A program made the position numbers and the translations under genes. From UKL13-3 sp044353855 (GTDB lineage Bacteria > Bacteroidota > Bacteroidia > UKL13-3), in the NCBI GenBank assembly GCA_044353855.1, contig JBILBF010000003.1:248001-312000 (forward strand): 64,000 nucleotides of DNA, given 5' to 3'. Below, piece by piece: positions 9,265-16,821 of the stretch. A model generated the notes under the pieces. That model was not told where the DNA came from, did no database searches, and saw only the letters and a program-made list of their open reading frames with translations. Numbering within the stretch: the stretch's first letter is position 1; each line of letters begins with the position of its first letter.

Positions 9265-9465
9265 ATGCCAAAAATGAAAACCAACAGCTCTGCGAAGAAG
9301 CGTTTTAAAGTTACCCCAAGTGGTAAAATAAAGCGTGCGCAAGCTTTCAAAAACCACATCCTAACCAAAAAAACCACCAAACAAAAACGTGGATTGACTA
9401 AAATGGTTGTGGTATCAAAACCAGATATGGGATTGATCAAAAATCTACTCGGAATAGGAAAATAA
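9265..9465 (+). CDS. rpmI: 50S ribosomal protein L35
   Basis: A 66-residue basic protein beginning MPKMKTNSSAKKRFKVTPSG, the standard L35 signature, with the usual Lys/Arg-rich centre (KRAQAFKNHILTKKTTKQKR). Length is normal. It follows infC by 36 bases and is separated from rplT by an unusually long 139-base spacer that can fold (see that entry). Confidence 0.97.
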   Translation: MPKMKTNSSAKKRFKVTPSGKIKRAQAFKNHILTKKTTKQKRGLTKMVVVSKPDMGLIKNLLGIGK

Positions 9466-9604
9466 TTCCCAGTAAAATTTGTTCCGCCCCGAAAGTGTTC
9501 GGGACTGTACAGGTTAAGTTTACACAATTTAAAACCAGGATACAAGCCATTACAAGTTTCCACCCAAATGTGGAACGCTTCAGTCCAAAAAAAACTAAAC
9601 AATT
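9466..9604 (+). promoter_or_regulatory. Structured rpmI-rplT spacer, candidate L20 autoregulatory leader
   Basis: The 139-base gap between rpmI and rplT holds two perfect 6-bp hairpins: CCCGAA 9488-9493 with TTCGGG 9498-9503, and TTCCAC 9558-9563 with GTGGAA 9570-9575. There is also a long-range complement, GGACTG 9502-9507 with CAGTCC 9581-9586, that overlaps the first hairpin by two bases, so the two pairings compete. The last arm ends 18 bases before the rplT ATG. L20 is known to repress its own operon through mRNA structure in other phyla; a similar role here is inference from position and pairing only. Confidence 0.4.
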
Positions 9605-9949
9605 ATGCCACGTAGTGTCAATTCAGTAGCGTCTCGCAGACGCAGAAAAAAACTTCTAGGCCTTGCAAAAGGATACTGGGGTAAACGTAAAAACGTATTA
9701 ACCATTGCTAAGCACACCATCGATAAAGGATTGGGATACGCTTACCGCGATAGAAAAACCAAAAAACGTAATTTCCGCTCTTTATGGATTATGCGTATCA
9801 ACGCAGGAGTTCGTCCATATGGAATGAGTTATTCTCAGTTTATTGGTAAGGTAAATTCAAATAACCTTGGCATTAACCGCAAAGTATTGGCTGATTTAGC
9901 CATGAACCATCCTGCTACTTTTAAAGCAGTAGTAGAAAAAGTTAAATGA
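9605..9949 (+). CDS. rplT: 50S ribosomal protein L20
   Basis: A 114-residue L20 with the family N terminus MPRSVNSVASRRRRKKLLGLAKGYWG (quoted as two parts: MPRSVNSVASRRRRKK and LLGLAKGYWG) and the core LWIMRINAGVR with SQFIGKVNSNNLGINRKVLADLA. It binds 23S rRNA early in 50S assembly. It is the last gene of the thrS cluster and is followed by a strong terminator at 10043. The long leader upstream makes it the most likely point of independent control in this operon. Confidence 0.97.
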   Translation: MPRSVNSVASRRRRKKLLGLAKGYWGKRKNVLTIAKHTIDKGLGYAYRDRKTKKRNFRSLWIMRINAGVRPYGMSYSQFIGKVNSNNLGINRKVLADLAMNHPATFKAVVEKVK

Positions 9950-10004
9950 TAAGATTGTTCAACTGAACTTGTTTCAGTTGTTACAAGCTTACATCCCGGG
10001 TGTA

Positions 10005-10016
10005 ACCCCCGGGGGT
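10005..10016. repeat. 12-bp GC-rich perfect palindrome at the left repeat boundary
   Basis: ACCCCCGGGGGT is a perfect palindrome in otherwise AT-rich DNA. Its last base is the first base of the 68-bp direct repeat. The second repeat copy has no such palindrome beside it. It could be a hairpin base or a recombination/protein-binding site; the sequence alone does not decide. Confidence 0.6.
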
Positions 10017-10083
10017 AAATTATTCAAATCGATGTATAATAGAATCCCGTTTCGCTTTATTGCGGAATGGGATTTTTTTATTT
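10016..10083 (+). repeat. 68-bp direct repeat, copy 1
   Basis: Matches 16954-17021 with a single substitution (G at 10064 versus T at 17002). The repeat contains a complete terminator hairpin in its second half. The flanking sequence diverges abruptly on both sides. Between the copies lies the whole redox gene block, so the pair looks like the footprint of an insertion or of a recombination between duplicate terminators. Confidence 0.95.
10043..10080 (+). terminator. Rho-independent terminator of the thrS-infC-rpmI-rplT operon
   Basis: A 13-bp stem (10043-10055 with 10062-10074, two G-T wobbles), a 6-base loop and a run of seven Ts. It is about 95 bases past the rplT stop codon. Confidence 0.9.
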
Positions 10084-10308
10084 TGATTACAAAGGATTAT
10101 TTTTTAAAAGGTCCTCAAAAGGCGAGGGGTTGAGAAATTGGAGTTTTCTTCTTCAAATCATCTTGTGATGTATTTGAATGATTAGGAGAAGCGTTGTTTG
10201 AATTGATTAAAAGAGACGATTTTGGGATGGATTACCAAATATATAAATAACAGGTAATAACATGTTCGCTTAATAATTTATAAAAGTTAATTGTTTTAGG
10301 GGATCTGC

Positions 10309-10338
10309 TTGTTATCTCATTTTTCCGCAGTAACTTTG
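10309..10338 (+). promoter_or_regulatory. Bacteroidota-type promoter of the redox gene block
   Basis: TTG at 10309-10311 (-33 region), 19 bases, then TAACTTTG at 10331-10338, a perfect TAnnTTTG -7 element. The inferred transcription start falls at or within a few bases of the TTG start codon at 10344, which predicts a leaderless or nearly leaderless mRNA. Confidence 0.65.
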
Positions 10339-10343
10339 ATCCG

Positions 10344-10718
10344 TTGAAAAAAATATTGTCACTATTATTGGTATTCACATTGTTTTTTCAGTTCTCAATT
10401 AAAATTGGAATTGTGGGGTATTTTTTAATACACCAGGATTATATTGAAAAGTACTTGTGTATCAATCGAGATAAGCCGGAGTTGGAGTGCAAAGGTAAAT
10501 GCCAACTCAAAAGGCAATTGCAAAAAGAGGCCGAAAACGAACGTAAACTTCCTTCCTCCAGTGTAAAAGAAATTATTGAAACATTGGTCTTTTTTGAATC
10601 ACATACGATTACTCCTGTATTATTCTTAAACCAACAACCGCAAATCAAACTTTTTGCGTATTCATTCAGTTGTATCCCTGCAACGCTTGATGCACCTTTT
10701 CATCCACCTTGTGCTTAA
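10344..10718 (+). CDS. Small membrane protein with Cys-rich CxGKC motif
   Basis: A 124-residue protein starting at TTG (no in-frame ATG is nearby; the MKKILSLLLVF start is plausible). It has an N-terminal hydrophobic segment (residues 4-29) followed by a motif YLCINRDKPELECKGKC with Cys 39, 49 and 53, and further Cys at 110 and 123. I recall similar small proteins beside metal- and cytochrome-related genes in Bacteroidota, but no function is established. The spaced cysteines suggest metal or disulfide chemistry outside the cytoplasm. It is the first gene of the repeat-bounded block and has its own promoter. Confidence 0.6.
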   Translation: MKKILSLLLVFTLFFQFSIKIGIVGYFLIHQDYIEKYLCINRDKPELECKGKCQLKRQLQKEAENERKLPSSSVKEIIETLVFFESHTITPVLFLNQQPQIKLFAYSFSCIPATLDAPFHPPCA

Positions 10719-10779
10719 GTAGAGTAAAACGATTTTTCTCGTTTAGGTTTTCCTATTTCTCACTTAAATCATACATAAT

Positions 10780-12015
10780 ATGAATTTTCATAAAATGGTG
10801 GTAACATACTGTTGCCTCCTTGGTGTATCGTTTGCCTATGCAGCAACACCCGATACCTTATGGGTAAAAAAAGTGCATCCTGAAGGTAACGGATGCAATA
10901 GCGTGGCATTTTCAAAAGATGGTTCTCAATTGTTAGCAGGTACCAACTGCCACAATGCCTTTGCTAAGTTGTATAACTCATCAACAGGCGTTGAGCAGTG
11001 GATGTATACCGACTCTTCACTCATGTGTTTTATGGATGTCAAATTTTCTCCCAATGGTGAGCGTTTTGCGATAATGGAAGAGTTTGGCATCTTATTAATT
11101 TTTGATTTTACGGTAAATCCACCAGTTCGTATTGCACAATTGGATACACGCAGCAATGCCTCACTCGCGCTTACCTTTGCTCCAAATAATCAGTCCATTA
11201 TTACTTCTGGTTTCGATGATTCAATTAGAGTTTTCAACCTTGCTTCAAATACGCAAACACGGGTATTCGGTACACATATAAATATGTATGCAATTACCAC
11301 AAATGGTAAGGGTGATTTGATTGCAACGGGATCTCAAAACGGTTCTATTCGCATTTGGGATACTACTGGTAATATGATTCGAAGTATGGCAGCATTTTCC
11401 CAATCAGTGCCAGTGCGGAGTATCACATTCAATCAAGATGGTTCTCGGTTGTTTTGTATAGGACAAAATGGACAGTTTAGGAGTTATTTTACCAGTACAT
11501 GGCAGCTTGATACGGCATTTATCGCACATAGTTCAACAGGGACAGGAATATCAATATCTCCAGATGGATTGTGGTTTGCAACAAGCGGTGGACAAGGCAA
11601 AGCAATACTTTGGAGTACCAATGGTTACAAGCCATTTCATACACTTGAGTTACCCATGCTAGGGACTTTGAATGGTGTAGCTATTGCCACCGATGGAAAA
11701 AAGGTGGCCTTGGCAAGTTCATTAGGTTACGCTGCAATGTTTGATATACAGAATGTACCTACGAGTTTAAAAGAGAACCTTGCATTCAATAATCCTGTAT
11801 CACTTTATCCAAACCCATTAACGGAGGTGCTTAAAATTGAGATTAACCATCATACTCCTGTGCTTATTCGAATTTCAAATCAACTCGGACAAATTATTTG
11901 GGAGCAAACACTAAGTTCAACTCAAAATATCCAAACAAGCGATTGGCAAAGTGGGTATTATGTGGTTCAAAGTTATGTTGACGGAAATATTCACCTTACC
12001 AAACTTGTCAAATAA
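10780..12015 (+). CDS. Secreted WD40-like beta-propeller with T9SS sorting domain
   Basis: The 411-residue protein has a signal peptide cleaved after about residue 21 (VSFAYA). A beta-propeller of WD40-like repeats spans roughly residues 35-335 (recurrent NSVAFSKDGSQLLAG, SLALTFAPNNQSIIT, GSIRIWDTTGN, GISISPDGLWFATSGG). The last 75 residues form a type IX secretion C-terminal domain: SLYPNPLTEVLKIEI, ISNQLGQIIWE, SGYYVVQSYVDG. It should therefore be exported across the outer membrane and attached to the surface or released. The stop codon directly abuts the ATG of the next gene, so the two are translationally linked. Confidence 0.85.
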   Translation: MNFHKMVVTYCCLLGVSFAYAATPDTLWVKKVHPEGNGCNSVAFSKDGSQLLAGTNCHNAFAKLYNSSTGVEQWMYTDSSLMCFMDVKFSPNGERFAIMEEFGILLIFDFTVNPPVRIAQLDTRSNASLALTFAPNNQSIITSGFDDSIRVFNLASNTQTRVFGTHINMYAITTNGKGDLIATGSQNGSIRIWDTTGNMIRSMAAFSQSVPVRSITFNQDGSRLFCIGQNGQFRSYFTSTWQLDTAFIAHSSTGTGISISPDGLWFATSGGQGKAILWSTNGYKPFHTLELPMLGTLNGVAIATDGKKVALASSLGYAAMFDIQNVPTSLKENLAFNNPVSLYPNPLTEVLKIEINHHTPVLIRISNQLGQIIWEQTLSSTQNIQTSDWQSGYYVVQSYVDGNIHLTKLVK

Positions 12016-12939
12016 ATGAACTTGAAATCATTGAGGATGTATTGTTTTATTAGATGGTTTTTGTTATCAGTATTGATGATTTTGAGCGTTTTTCAATCAT
12101 ATGCTTGTGATGCCTGTGGGTGTTCGGTAAATGCGAATTACTTTGGTATTCTGCCCCAATTTAGCAAACATTTTATTGGTGTGCGAATGATGCAAAGCAA
12201 CTTTGATATGAAACATACACCAACCCTTTTTCCTAAAGCAGACCCTTACTTTAAGGAACAGCTTAACCGCTATGAAATTTGGGGAAGGTATTATATCACC
12301 AATCGTATTGTTGCATTTGCCAGTATGCCTTGGCAAAACAATATTCGAATAGATCAAGGAGTCACAACCTCTTATCAAGGATTTGCTGACGCTTTGATAT
12401 CTGCTAATTATATCGCAATCAATACAGGCGATAGTGGGCGTTTAATGTTGCGAAATACATTAATGATTGGAGCTGGAGTGAAGTTACCTACTGGTAAATT
12501 TCGTTCAGATAGACCTGCTTCAATTCAAACAGGAACCGGTACATGGGACTATAATGTTAACATCATTTACACAATTCGTTATAAAAACTGGGGATTGAAC
12601 GCAGATGCCACCTACCGAATTAATGGGCGAAATGAAACATATCAATTTGGGAATAGATTGATATCGAGTGCTCGATTATTTTATTGGCGCAAAATTCGAA
12701 GTATCTCTTTGCTTCCGAATGCAGGAGTACTTATGGAACAAGCTGCCGAAGATAAAAGCAATGAAATTCCTCAAATTTATACAGGAGGTAACGGAATATA
12801 CTTTGTGCCCGGCATAGATATGTATTTAAGGCGTTTTGTTTTGGGAATTAATATGACAGTTCCGATTAATGAAACATTAAACAATGGGTATGCCAACACC
12901 CAAAATCGTTTGGCAACACAACTTTTATTTCTTTTTTAA
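12016..12939 (+). CDS. Outer-membrane beta-barrel-like protein with CDACGCS motif
   Basis: A 307-residue protein with a signal peptide (hydrophobic residues 14-29) and, immediately after it, CDACGCSVNANYFGILPQF. The remainder alternates amphipathic beta strands ending on aromatic residues (for example RYEIWGRYYITNRIVAFASMP, SARLFYWRKIRSISLLPNAG) and finishes LATQLLFLF, a typical barrel C terminus. I read it as a small outer-membrane barrel or transporter-like protein. The N-terminal CxxCxC is a candidate metal site facing the periplasm. ATG follows the previous stop with no gap. No substrate can be named. Confidence 0.65.
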   Translation: MNLKSLRMYCFIRWFLLSVLMILSVFQSYACDACGCSVNANYFGILPQFSKHFIGVRMMQSNFDMKHTPTLFPKADPYFKEQLNRYEIWGRYYITNRIVAFASMPWQNNIRIDQGVTTSYQGFADALISANYIAINTGDSGRLMLRNTLMIGAGVKLPTGKFRSDRPASIQTGTGTWDYNVNIIYTIRYKNWGLNADATYRINGRNETYQFGNRLISSARLFYWRKIRSISLLPNAGVLMEQAAEDKSNEIPQIYTGGNGIYFVPGIDMYLRRFVLGINMTVPINETLNNGYANTQNRLATQLLFLF

Positions 12940-12955
12940 AACAAAAAATAACAAC

Positions 12956-13681
12956 ATGAATTTTAATAACAAAATCAGCATCATTGCAGTATTTATATTA
13001 TCAGCATCTTTCTTTTTAACTGGTTGCAAAAAAGACGACCATGTTCATGATGATGACCACGCAGAGCCAACAATTACTTTTCAGTCTCCAACTCAAGGTG
13101 CAAGACTTAACGAAACCGATACCTTGTGGTTACGTGTAAATTTGGCGTCAGAAGATGATTTACATGACTACATTCTTGAGGTAACAAAAGTTGCTGATGG
13201 GGTTTCCGTGTATAAATACGATGGACACTCGCATAATAAATCGGTTACAACCAATTTGTATTTTATGCCGAATATTTCTGCCGATACAGAAATGAAGCTT
13301 TCAGTAAAAACGCTCGACCATAATGGGAAGGCAACTGAAAAGAGCATAACATTCACGGTATTAAATACGCAACAAGCTACCAAACCAACAATCAATATTA
13401 TTTCTCCCAATTCAGGAATGGCAAATAATGGGCAAACCTTAAGCATCAATGGAAATATTACCCATGATAAGAACTTAAAATCGGCTCGTATTTGGTTAAC
13501 CCAAAACAATACCATTGTGATGGACTATACAAAAAGTAACATTGCATCAAATACCCTTGCATTTGATACTACCCATGTAATTAATGCAACTACGCATTCT
13601 GACTATGTGCTAACCATAAGCGCTACTGATGTGAATGATGTTGAAGCTTCTAAAACATTTAGCTTTCATGTTCACCCATAA
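12956..13681 (+). CDS. His-rich lipoprotein with two Ig/cadherin-like domains
   Basis: From ATG 12956 the protein has 241 residues. A lipoprotein signal ends LTGC, followed at once by KKDDHVHDDDHAE, an Asp/His cluster that could bind copper, zinc or nickel. Two tandem beta-sandwich-like domains follow, each opening PTI(T/N) with SP: PTITFQSPTQGARLNETD and PTINIISPNSGMANNGQT. They resemble DUF4625/Ig-like modules found in other Bacteroidota lipoproteins, but that assignment is from memory of the pattern. The frame is open upstream into the preceding gene, but the signal peptide fixes this start. It is probably co-transcribed with its neighbours. Confidence 0.7.
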   Translation: MNFNNKISIIAVFILSASFFLTGCKKDDHVHDDDHAEPTITFQSPTQGARLNETDTLWLRVNLASEDDLHDYILEVTKVADGVSVYKYDGHSHNKSVTTNLYFMPNISADTEMKLSVKTLDHNGKATEKSITFTVLNTQQATKPTINIISPNSGMANNGQTLSINGNITHDKNLKSARIWLTQNNTIVMDYTKSNIASNTLAFDTTHVINATTHSDYVLTISATDVNDVEASKTFSFHVHP

Positions 13682-13721
13682 CCTTTTATTTATTTTAACA
13701 ACCTAATTTTATTTAATACAG

Positions 13722-14105
13722 ATGAAATCAAAGATTTTTTATGCATTCCTGGTTATTACCCTAGGTGCATGCTCAAGTGGAACAAACAATTCGCAAACAA
13801 CCACTGAATCACAAAATACGCAACCAGCCGTTGAGGCTAAAGTTGCAGTTATCGAACCTCCTGCTGAAATTAATGAGTTGCTGAATAAACATACCTGTTT
13901 AACATGCCATGCAGCTGCAGAGCGTGTGGTTGGTCCTTCATACGTTGATGTTGCTAAACGCAATTATACTGCGGAAGAAATTGTAAGTTTAATTTACAAA
14001 CCTAAGCCTGAACATTGGCCAGATTACCCTCCAATGATTGGTTTGCCTAAAGTTCCGAAAGAAGATGCACTTAAAATTGCCAACTGGATTATTTCACTTA
14101 AATAG
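13722..14105 (+). CDS. Mono-haem cytochrome c lipoprotein (c551-like)
   Basis: A 127-residue protein with lipobox LGAC (Cys 17), a Thr/Gln/Pro-rich linker of about 30 residues, and a compact cytochrome c domain. The haem attachment site is CLTCH at 59-63; the probable axial Met is Met 105 in WPDYPPMIGLP, and the domain closes with ALKIANWIISL. It should be a membrane-tethered periplasmic electron carrier. It lies 40 bases after the His-rich lipoprotein and 8 before the next gene, inside a tight operon that also encodes SCO1-type chaperones. Confidence 0.9.
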   Translation: MKSKIFYAFLVITLGACSSGTNNSQTTTESQNTQPAVEAKVAVIEPPAEINELLNKHTCLTCHAAAERVVGPSYVDVAKRNYTAEEIVSLIYKPKPEHWPDYPPMIGLPKVPKEDALKIANWIISLK

Positions 14106-14113
14106 AAACACAT

Positions 14114-14509
14114 ATGAAAACGATAATCATAACAATCTTAACAGTATTTGTTGCAAGTTTTGCAAATGGCCAAGGAATAATGGCTAAGTGGCCTCAACTT
14201 AAAACTTTCCACGGAGTAATGTCGCAAACGTTTCACCCAAGTGAAGAAGGAAACCTTACTCCAATTAAAACACGAAGCGGTGAAATGGCGCTTAAGGCGG
14301 ATTCGCTAGCAGCATCAACTATTCCTGCTGAGTTTGATAAGCCCGAAATTCGTAAGGCAGTAATGCAACTTAAATCAGATAGCAAAAAACTTGACGAAAT
14401 GGTGAAGCGAAAAGCCACTACAGATGCTGAAATTACAAAAGCACTTAGTGACTTACATGATGTTTTTCATCAAATAGTTGGTTTGTGTAAAAATGAAGAC
14501 CACCATTAG
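14114..14509 (+). CDS. Exported helical protein of unknown function
   Basis: 131 residues with a cleavable signal peptide (MKTIIITILTVFVASFANGQ). The mature part is predicted helical, with Met/His-rich spots (TFHGVMSQTFHPSEEGN) and a C-terminal segment LHDVFHQIVGLCKNEDHH. The size and four-helix look recall cytochrome c'-like or copper-binding helical bundles, but there is no CxxCH and only one Cys, so no haem can be assigned. It sits 8 bases after a cytochrome c gene and 5 before another helical lipoprotein gene. I do not recognise the family. Confidence 0.6.
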   Translation: MKTIIITILTVFVASFANGQGIMAKWPQLKTFHGVMSQTFHPSEEGNLTPIKTRSGEMALKADSLAASTIPAEFDKPEIRKAVMQLKSDSKKLDEMVKRKATTDAEITKALSDLHDVFHQIVGLCKNEDHH

Positions 14510-14514
14510 TCAGC

Positions 14515-14895
14515 ATGATGTATAAACAGTTAATCATTGCAGTAAGCATCTTATCGGTGCTTACTGCTTGTGGGGATTCGAATTCACAAAAGGCCATCAA
14601 ACTTGAGAAAACAATTTTTGCCATTCATGATACGGTAATGCCACGGATGGGAGAGATTGTAGCTCTTCGAAAATCTATTGAACAATTAATACAAGTAGAT
14701 TCGACAAAGGTATCAACTGACTCGCTAACCATTGTTTTAAAAACGGTTATAAAAGCTGATAAGGATATGATGGATTGGATGCACCAATACAAATCACCCA
14801 ACATGAAATCTGATACTGCTATTCCTTATCTTACAAATCAATTTAATAAAATAAAGAAGGTTGAAGAACAAATTGAAGCGTTACTACCAAAATAG
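14515..14895 (+). CDS. Helical lipoprotein of unknown function
   Basis: 126 residues; MM start, lipobox LTAC with Cys 19. The mature part is a helical bundle with Met/His-rich positions (IFAIHDTVMPRMGEIV, DMMDWMHQYKSPNMKS). Similar short lipoproteins in Bacteroidota are annotated only as hypothetical. The clustering of Met and His in a periplasmic protein beside SCO1 suggests, without proving, copper handling. Its 3' end overlaps the start of the following SCO gene by 23 bases, so the two are translationally coupled. Confidence 0.6.
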   Translation: MMYKQLIIAVSILSVLTACGDSNSQKAIKLEKTIFAIHDTVMPRMGEIVALRKSIEQLIQVDSTKVSTDSLTIVLKTVIKADKDMMDWMHQYKSPNMKSDTAIPYLTNQFNKIKKVEEQIEALLPK

Positions 14896-15526
14896 CCTTA
14901 GTGTATCAATAGTTGTTTTGATATTATCTTTTAGCTCTTCGTGCAACCCCAATAACGAACTTCCAATTTATGGGAATAGAGATGTTAAGGTAAGCGTTGT
15001 AGATGGTAAACAAGTGATAGATACCATTTATGCAACTGTGCCCAATTTTACACTCATCAACCAAAATGGTGATACAGTTACAGAGAGCATAATAGAAGGG
15101 AAAATAACAGTTGTTGATTTTTTTTTCACGTCATGCCCTACCATTTGTCCAATCATGAAAAGAGAGATGATTCGGGTATATCAAGAGTTTCAACAAAACG
15201 AAAAAGTTATAATGTTATCTCATACAATAGATCCTGAGCATGATACTATTGAAGTTTTACAAGACTATTCTAGAAGATTGGGAAGTGATGGAAAGCAATG
15301 GCAATTTTTAACAGGTGAACGTACCTATATTTATGAGTTAGCAGAGAAAGGATATTACAGCACAGCAATGGCCGATTCAACAGAGCCAGGTGGTTTTGTG
15401 CATAGCGGTGGCCTTATTTTAATTGATGAAAAGAAAAGAGTTCGTGGAATTTTTGATGGAACCAATTCAGCAGACACAGATAAATTGATAGAAGCAATAC
15501 ACCTGTTGTTAAATGAAGATAAATAG
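14873..15526 (+). CDS. SCO1/SenC family copper chaperone lipoprotein (copy 1)
   Basis: A thioredoxin-fold protein delivering copper or reducing power to Cu sites outside the cytoplasm. From TTG 14873 it has 217 residues with signal sequence and lipobox Cys 24. The copper site is complete: CPTIC (Cys 88 and Cys 92) in FFFTSCPTICP and the distal His 177 in VHSGG; HTIDPEHD is also typical. No ATG is available: TTG 14873 or TTG 14861 must be used, both inside the end of the preceding gene. It overlaps the next cytochrome gene by 14 bases. It is a paralogue of the SCO gene at 16023. Confidence 0.88.
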   Translation: MKRYYQNSLSVSIVVLILSFSSSCNPNNELPIYGNRDVKVSVVDGKQVIDTIYATVPNFTLINQNGDTVTESIIEGKITVVDFFFTSCPTICPIMKREMIRVYQEFQQNEKVIMLSHTIDPEHDTIEVLQDYSRRLGSDGKQWQFLTGERTYIYELAEKGYYSTAMADSTEPGGFVHSGGLILIDEKKRVRGIFDGTNSADTDKLIEAIHLLLNEDK

Positions 15527-15929
15527 AATTTTCTTTCTCCTAATAACCGTATGTATCGTTGCATGTTATGATTTGAATACGCAATTATTGCAAACAGTAA
15601 GTAATGGAAGAAATTTGTATGAGGTTCACTGTGCTAATTGTCATCAATCAGATGGGAGTGGTTTAGCTCAGCTGATACCCCGATTAAATAAAGCAGATTA
15701 TCTTGTTAATCACAGTAAGCAGCTTCCTTGCATCATTAAGCATGGAATGCATTCTCCCATTATTGTAAATCACGCTGTTTATAATCTCAAAATGCCCGAA
15801 AATAAAACGTTAACTGATAGGGATATTTATTACATCACCCAATTTGTATTATTTCAGTTTACCGAATTAAAACCGGTAACAAGTGAAGATGAAGTAAAGG
15901 CTCAGCTTAAAAGTTGTAATAATCACTAA
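15513..15929 (+). CDS. Mono-haem cytochrome c lipoprotein
   Basis: 138 residues with a lipoprotein signal (lipobox CIVAC, Cys 18). The class I cytochrome c domain has CANCH at 40-44, the usual GxGL after it (SDGSGLAQLIPRLNKADYL), and a probable axial Met 94 in NLKMPENKTLTDRDIYYI. It differs from the c551-like protein at 13722 and resembles the small cytochromes attached to terminal oxidase or reductase systems. Its ATG lies within the last codons of the SCO gene, indicating coupled translation. No oxidase subunit is nearby. Confidence 0.88.
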   Translation: MKINRIFFLLITVCIVACYDLNTQLLQTVSNGRNLYEVHCANCHQSDGSGLAQLIPRLNKADYLVNHSKQLPCIIKHGMHSPIIVNHAVYNLKMPENKTLTDRDIYYITQFVLFQFTELKPVTSEDEVKAQLKSCNNH

Positions 15930-16022
15930 ACTTGTTCAATTGCTTAGCTATTCAACAGCAATTAATTAAGATAATATTAATAAGTGTAATGCATAACTTT
16001 ACAGTAATAAATTAAAGTTATC

Positions 16023-16610
16023 ATGAAACGCTATTTACTTGTTATCGCCATTGGCTTTTTATTTGTTTCATGTTCGCATCAAGCAGAACAACAGTTTGAA
16101 GAGAACACACTTCAGTATCAAGCCCCTGAATTTAAATCAACGAATCAAAATGGAGCTGTTGTAAGCAATTTAGATGTGAAGGGCAAGGTTTATGTGGTTG
16201 ATTTCTTTTTCACAACATGTCCTACCATTTGCCCTGTAATGACCGAAGAGCTCACGCGAGTGTATCAAAAGTTCGAGTCTAATCCCAATTTTAGGATATT
16301 ATCACATACGATTGATCCTGATTATGATACATACGAAGTGCTTCACGAATATGCAAATAAGGTGGATGCTAATGGCGAAAAATGGATGTTCCTTAGAGGC
16401 AATAGAGACTCAACAATTGAACTTGCCAATAAGGTTTACTATGCAGCTTTAAAACCTGAATTTTATGGAACCAATCGTGACCACTCTCATAGTGGTGGTT
16501 TGTTTTTAGTAGATCAAAATGGTATAATAAGAGGAATTTATTACGGAACAGTCAAGAAAGATGTTAACCTCCTTATTCATGACATTGAACACTTATTGGA
16601 TGTTGAATGA
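16023..16610 (+). CDS. SCO1/SenC family copper chaperone lipoprotein (copy 2)
   Basis: 195 residues, lipobox FVSC (Cys 17). CPTIC with Cys 66 and Cys 70 in FFFTTCPTICPVM, HTIDPDYDT, and the distal His in HSHSGG give a complete SCO copper site. The first copy (14873) shares the same arrangement and many identical segments, so this is a paralogue pair. It is set apart from the upstream operon by 93 bases and may have its own promoter: TAACTTTA about 40 bases upstream is one base from the TAnnTTTG consensus. It is the last intact gene of the repeat-bounded block. Confidence 0.9.
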   Translation: MKRYLLVIAIGFLFVSCSHQAEQQFEENTLQYQAPEFKSTNQNGAVVSNLDVKGKVYVVDFFFTTCPTICPVMTEELTRVYQKFESNPNFRILSHTIDPDYDTYEVLHEYANKVDANGEKWMFLRGNRDSTIELANKVYYAALKPEFYGTNRDHSHSGGLFLVDQNGIIRGIYYGTVKKDVNLLIHDIEHLLDVE

Positions 16611-16821
16611 TTTTTTCCATCAAATGTGATTTATCTTCTACTATCCTATTTGTATACTGTTAGTTTATTCAACAAGTATATAATTGTATGAGTTGTAAAA
16701 CGCGATATAGTTTGTATTTAAAGACTCAACTAAATAGTGACTGAAATAGCAGACATTTGTTCACTATCTTAGATTTTGAGTGGGGTATGTTCTACCTGTT
16801 AATATAAGAAATTCCCCAAAC

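Larger units (their letters stand above)
9950..10343. other. Intergenic region after rplT: hairpins, palindrome, repeat copy 1, promoter
   Basis: After the rplT stop come an 8-bp hairpin (CAACTGAA 9960-9967 with TTCAGTTG 9973-9980), a CCCGGG at 9995-10000, a 12-bp GC-rich palindrome ACCCCCGGGGGT (10005-10016), and the first 68-bp repeat with its terminator (10016-10083). From 10084 to about 10305 I see no convincing ORF on either strand. The stretch ends in a good Bacteroidota promoter for the next gene. Confidence 0.6.

Noticed and set aside
10084..10305. Coding sequence in the left end of the redox block
   Set aside because: Short open stretches exist, but no start codon, family motif or consistent codon use was seen.
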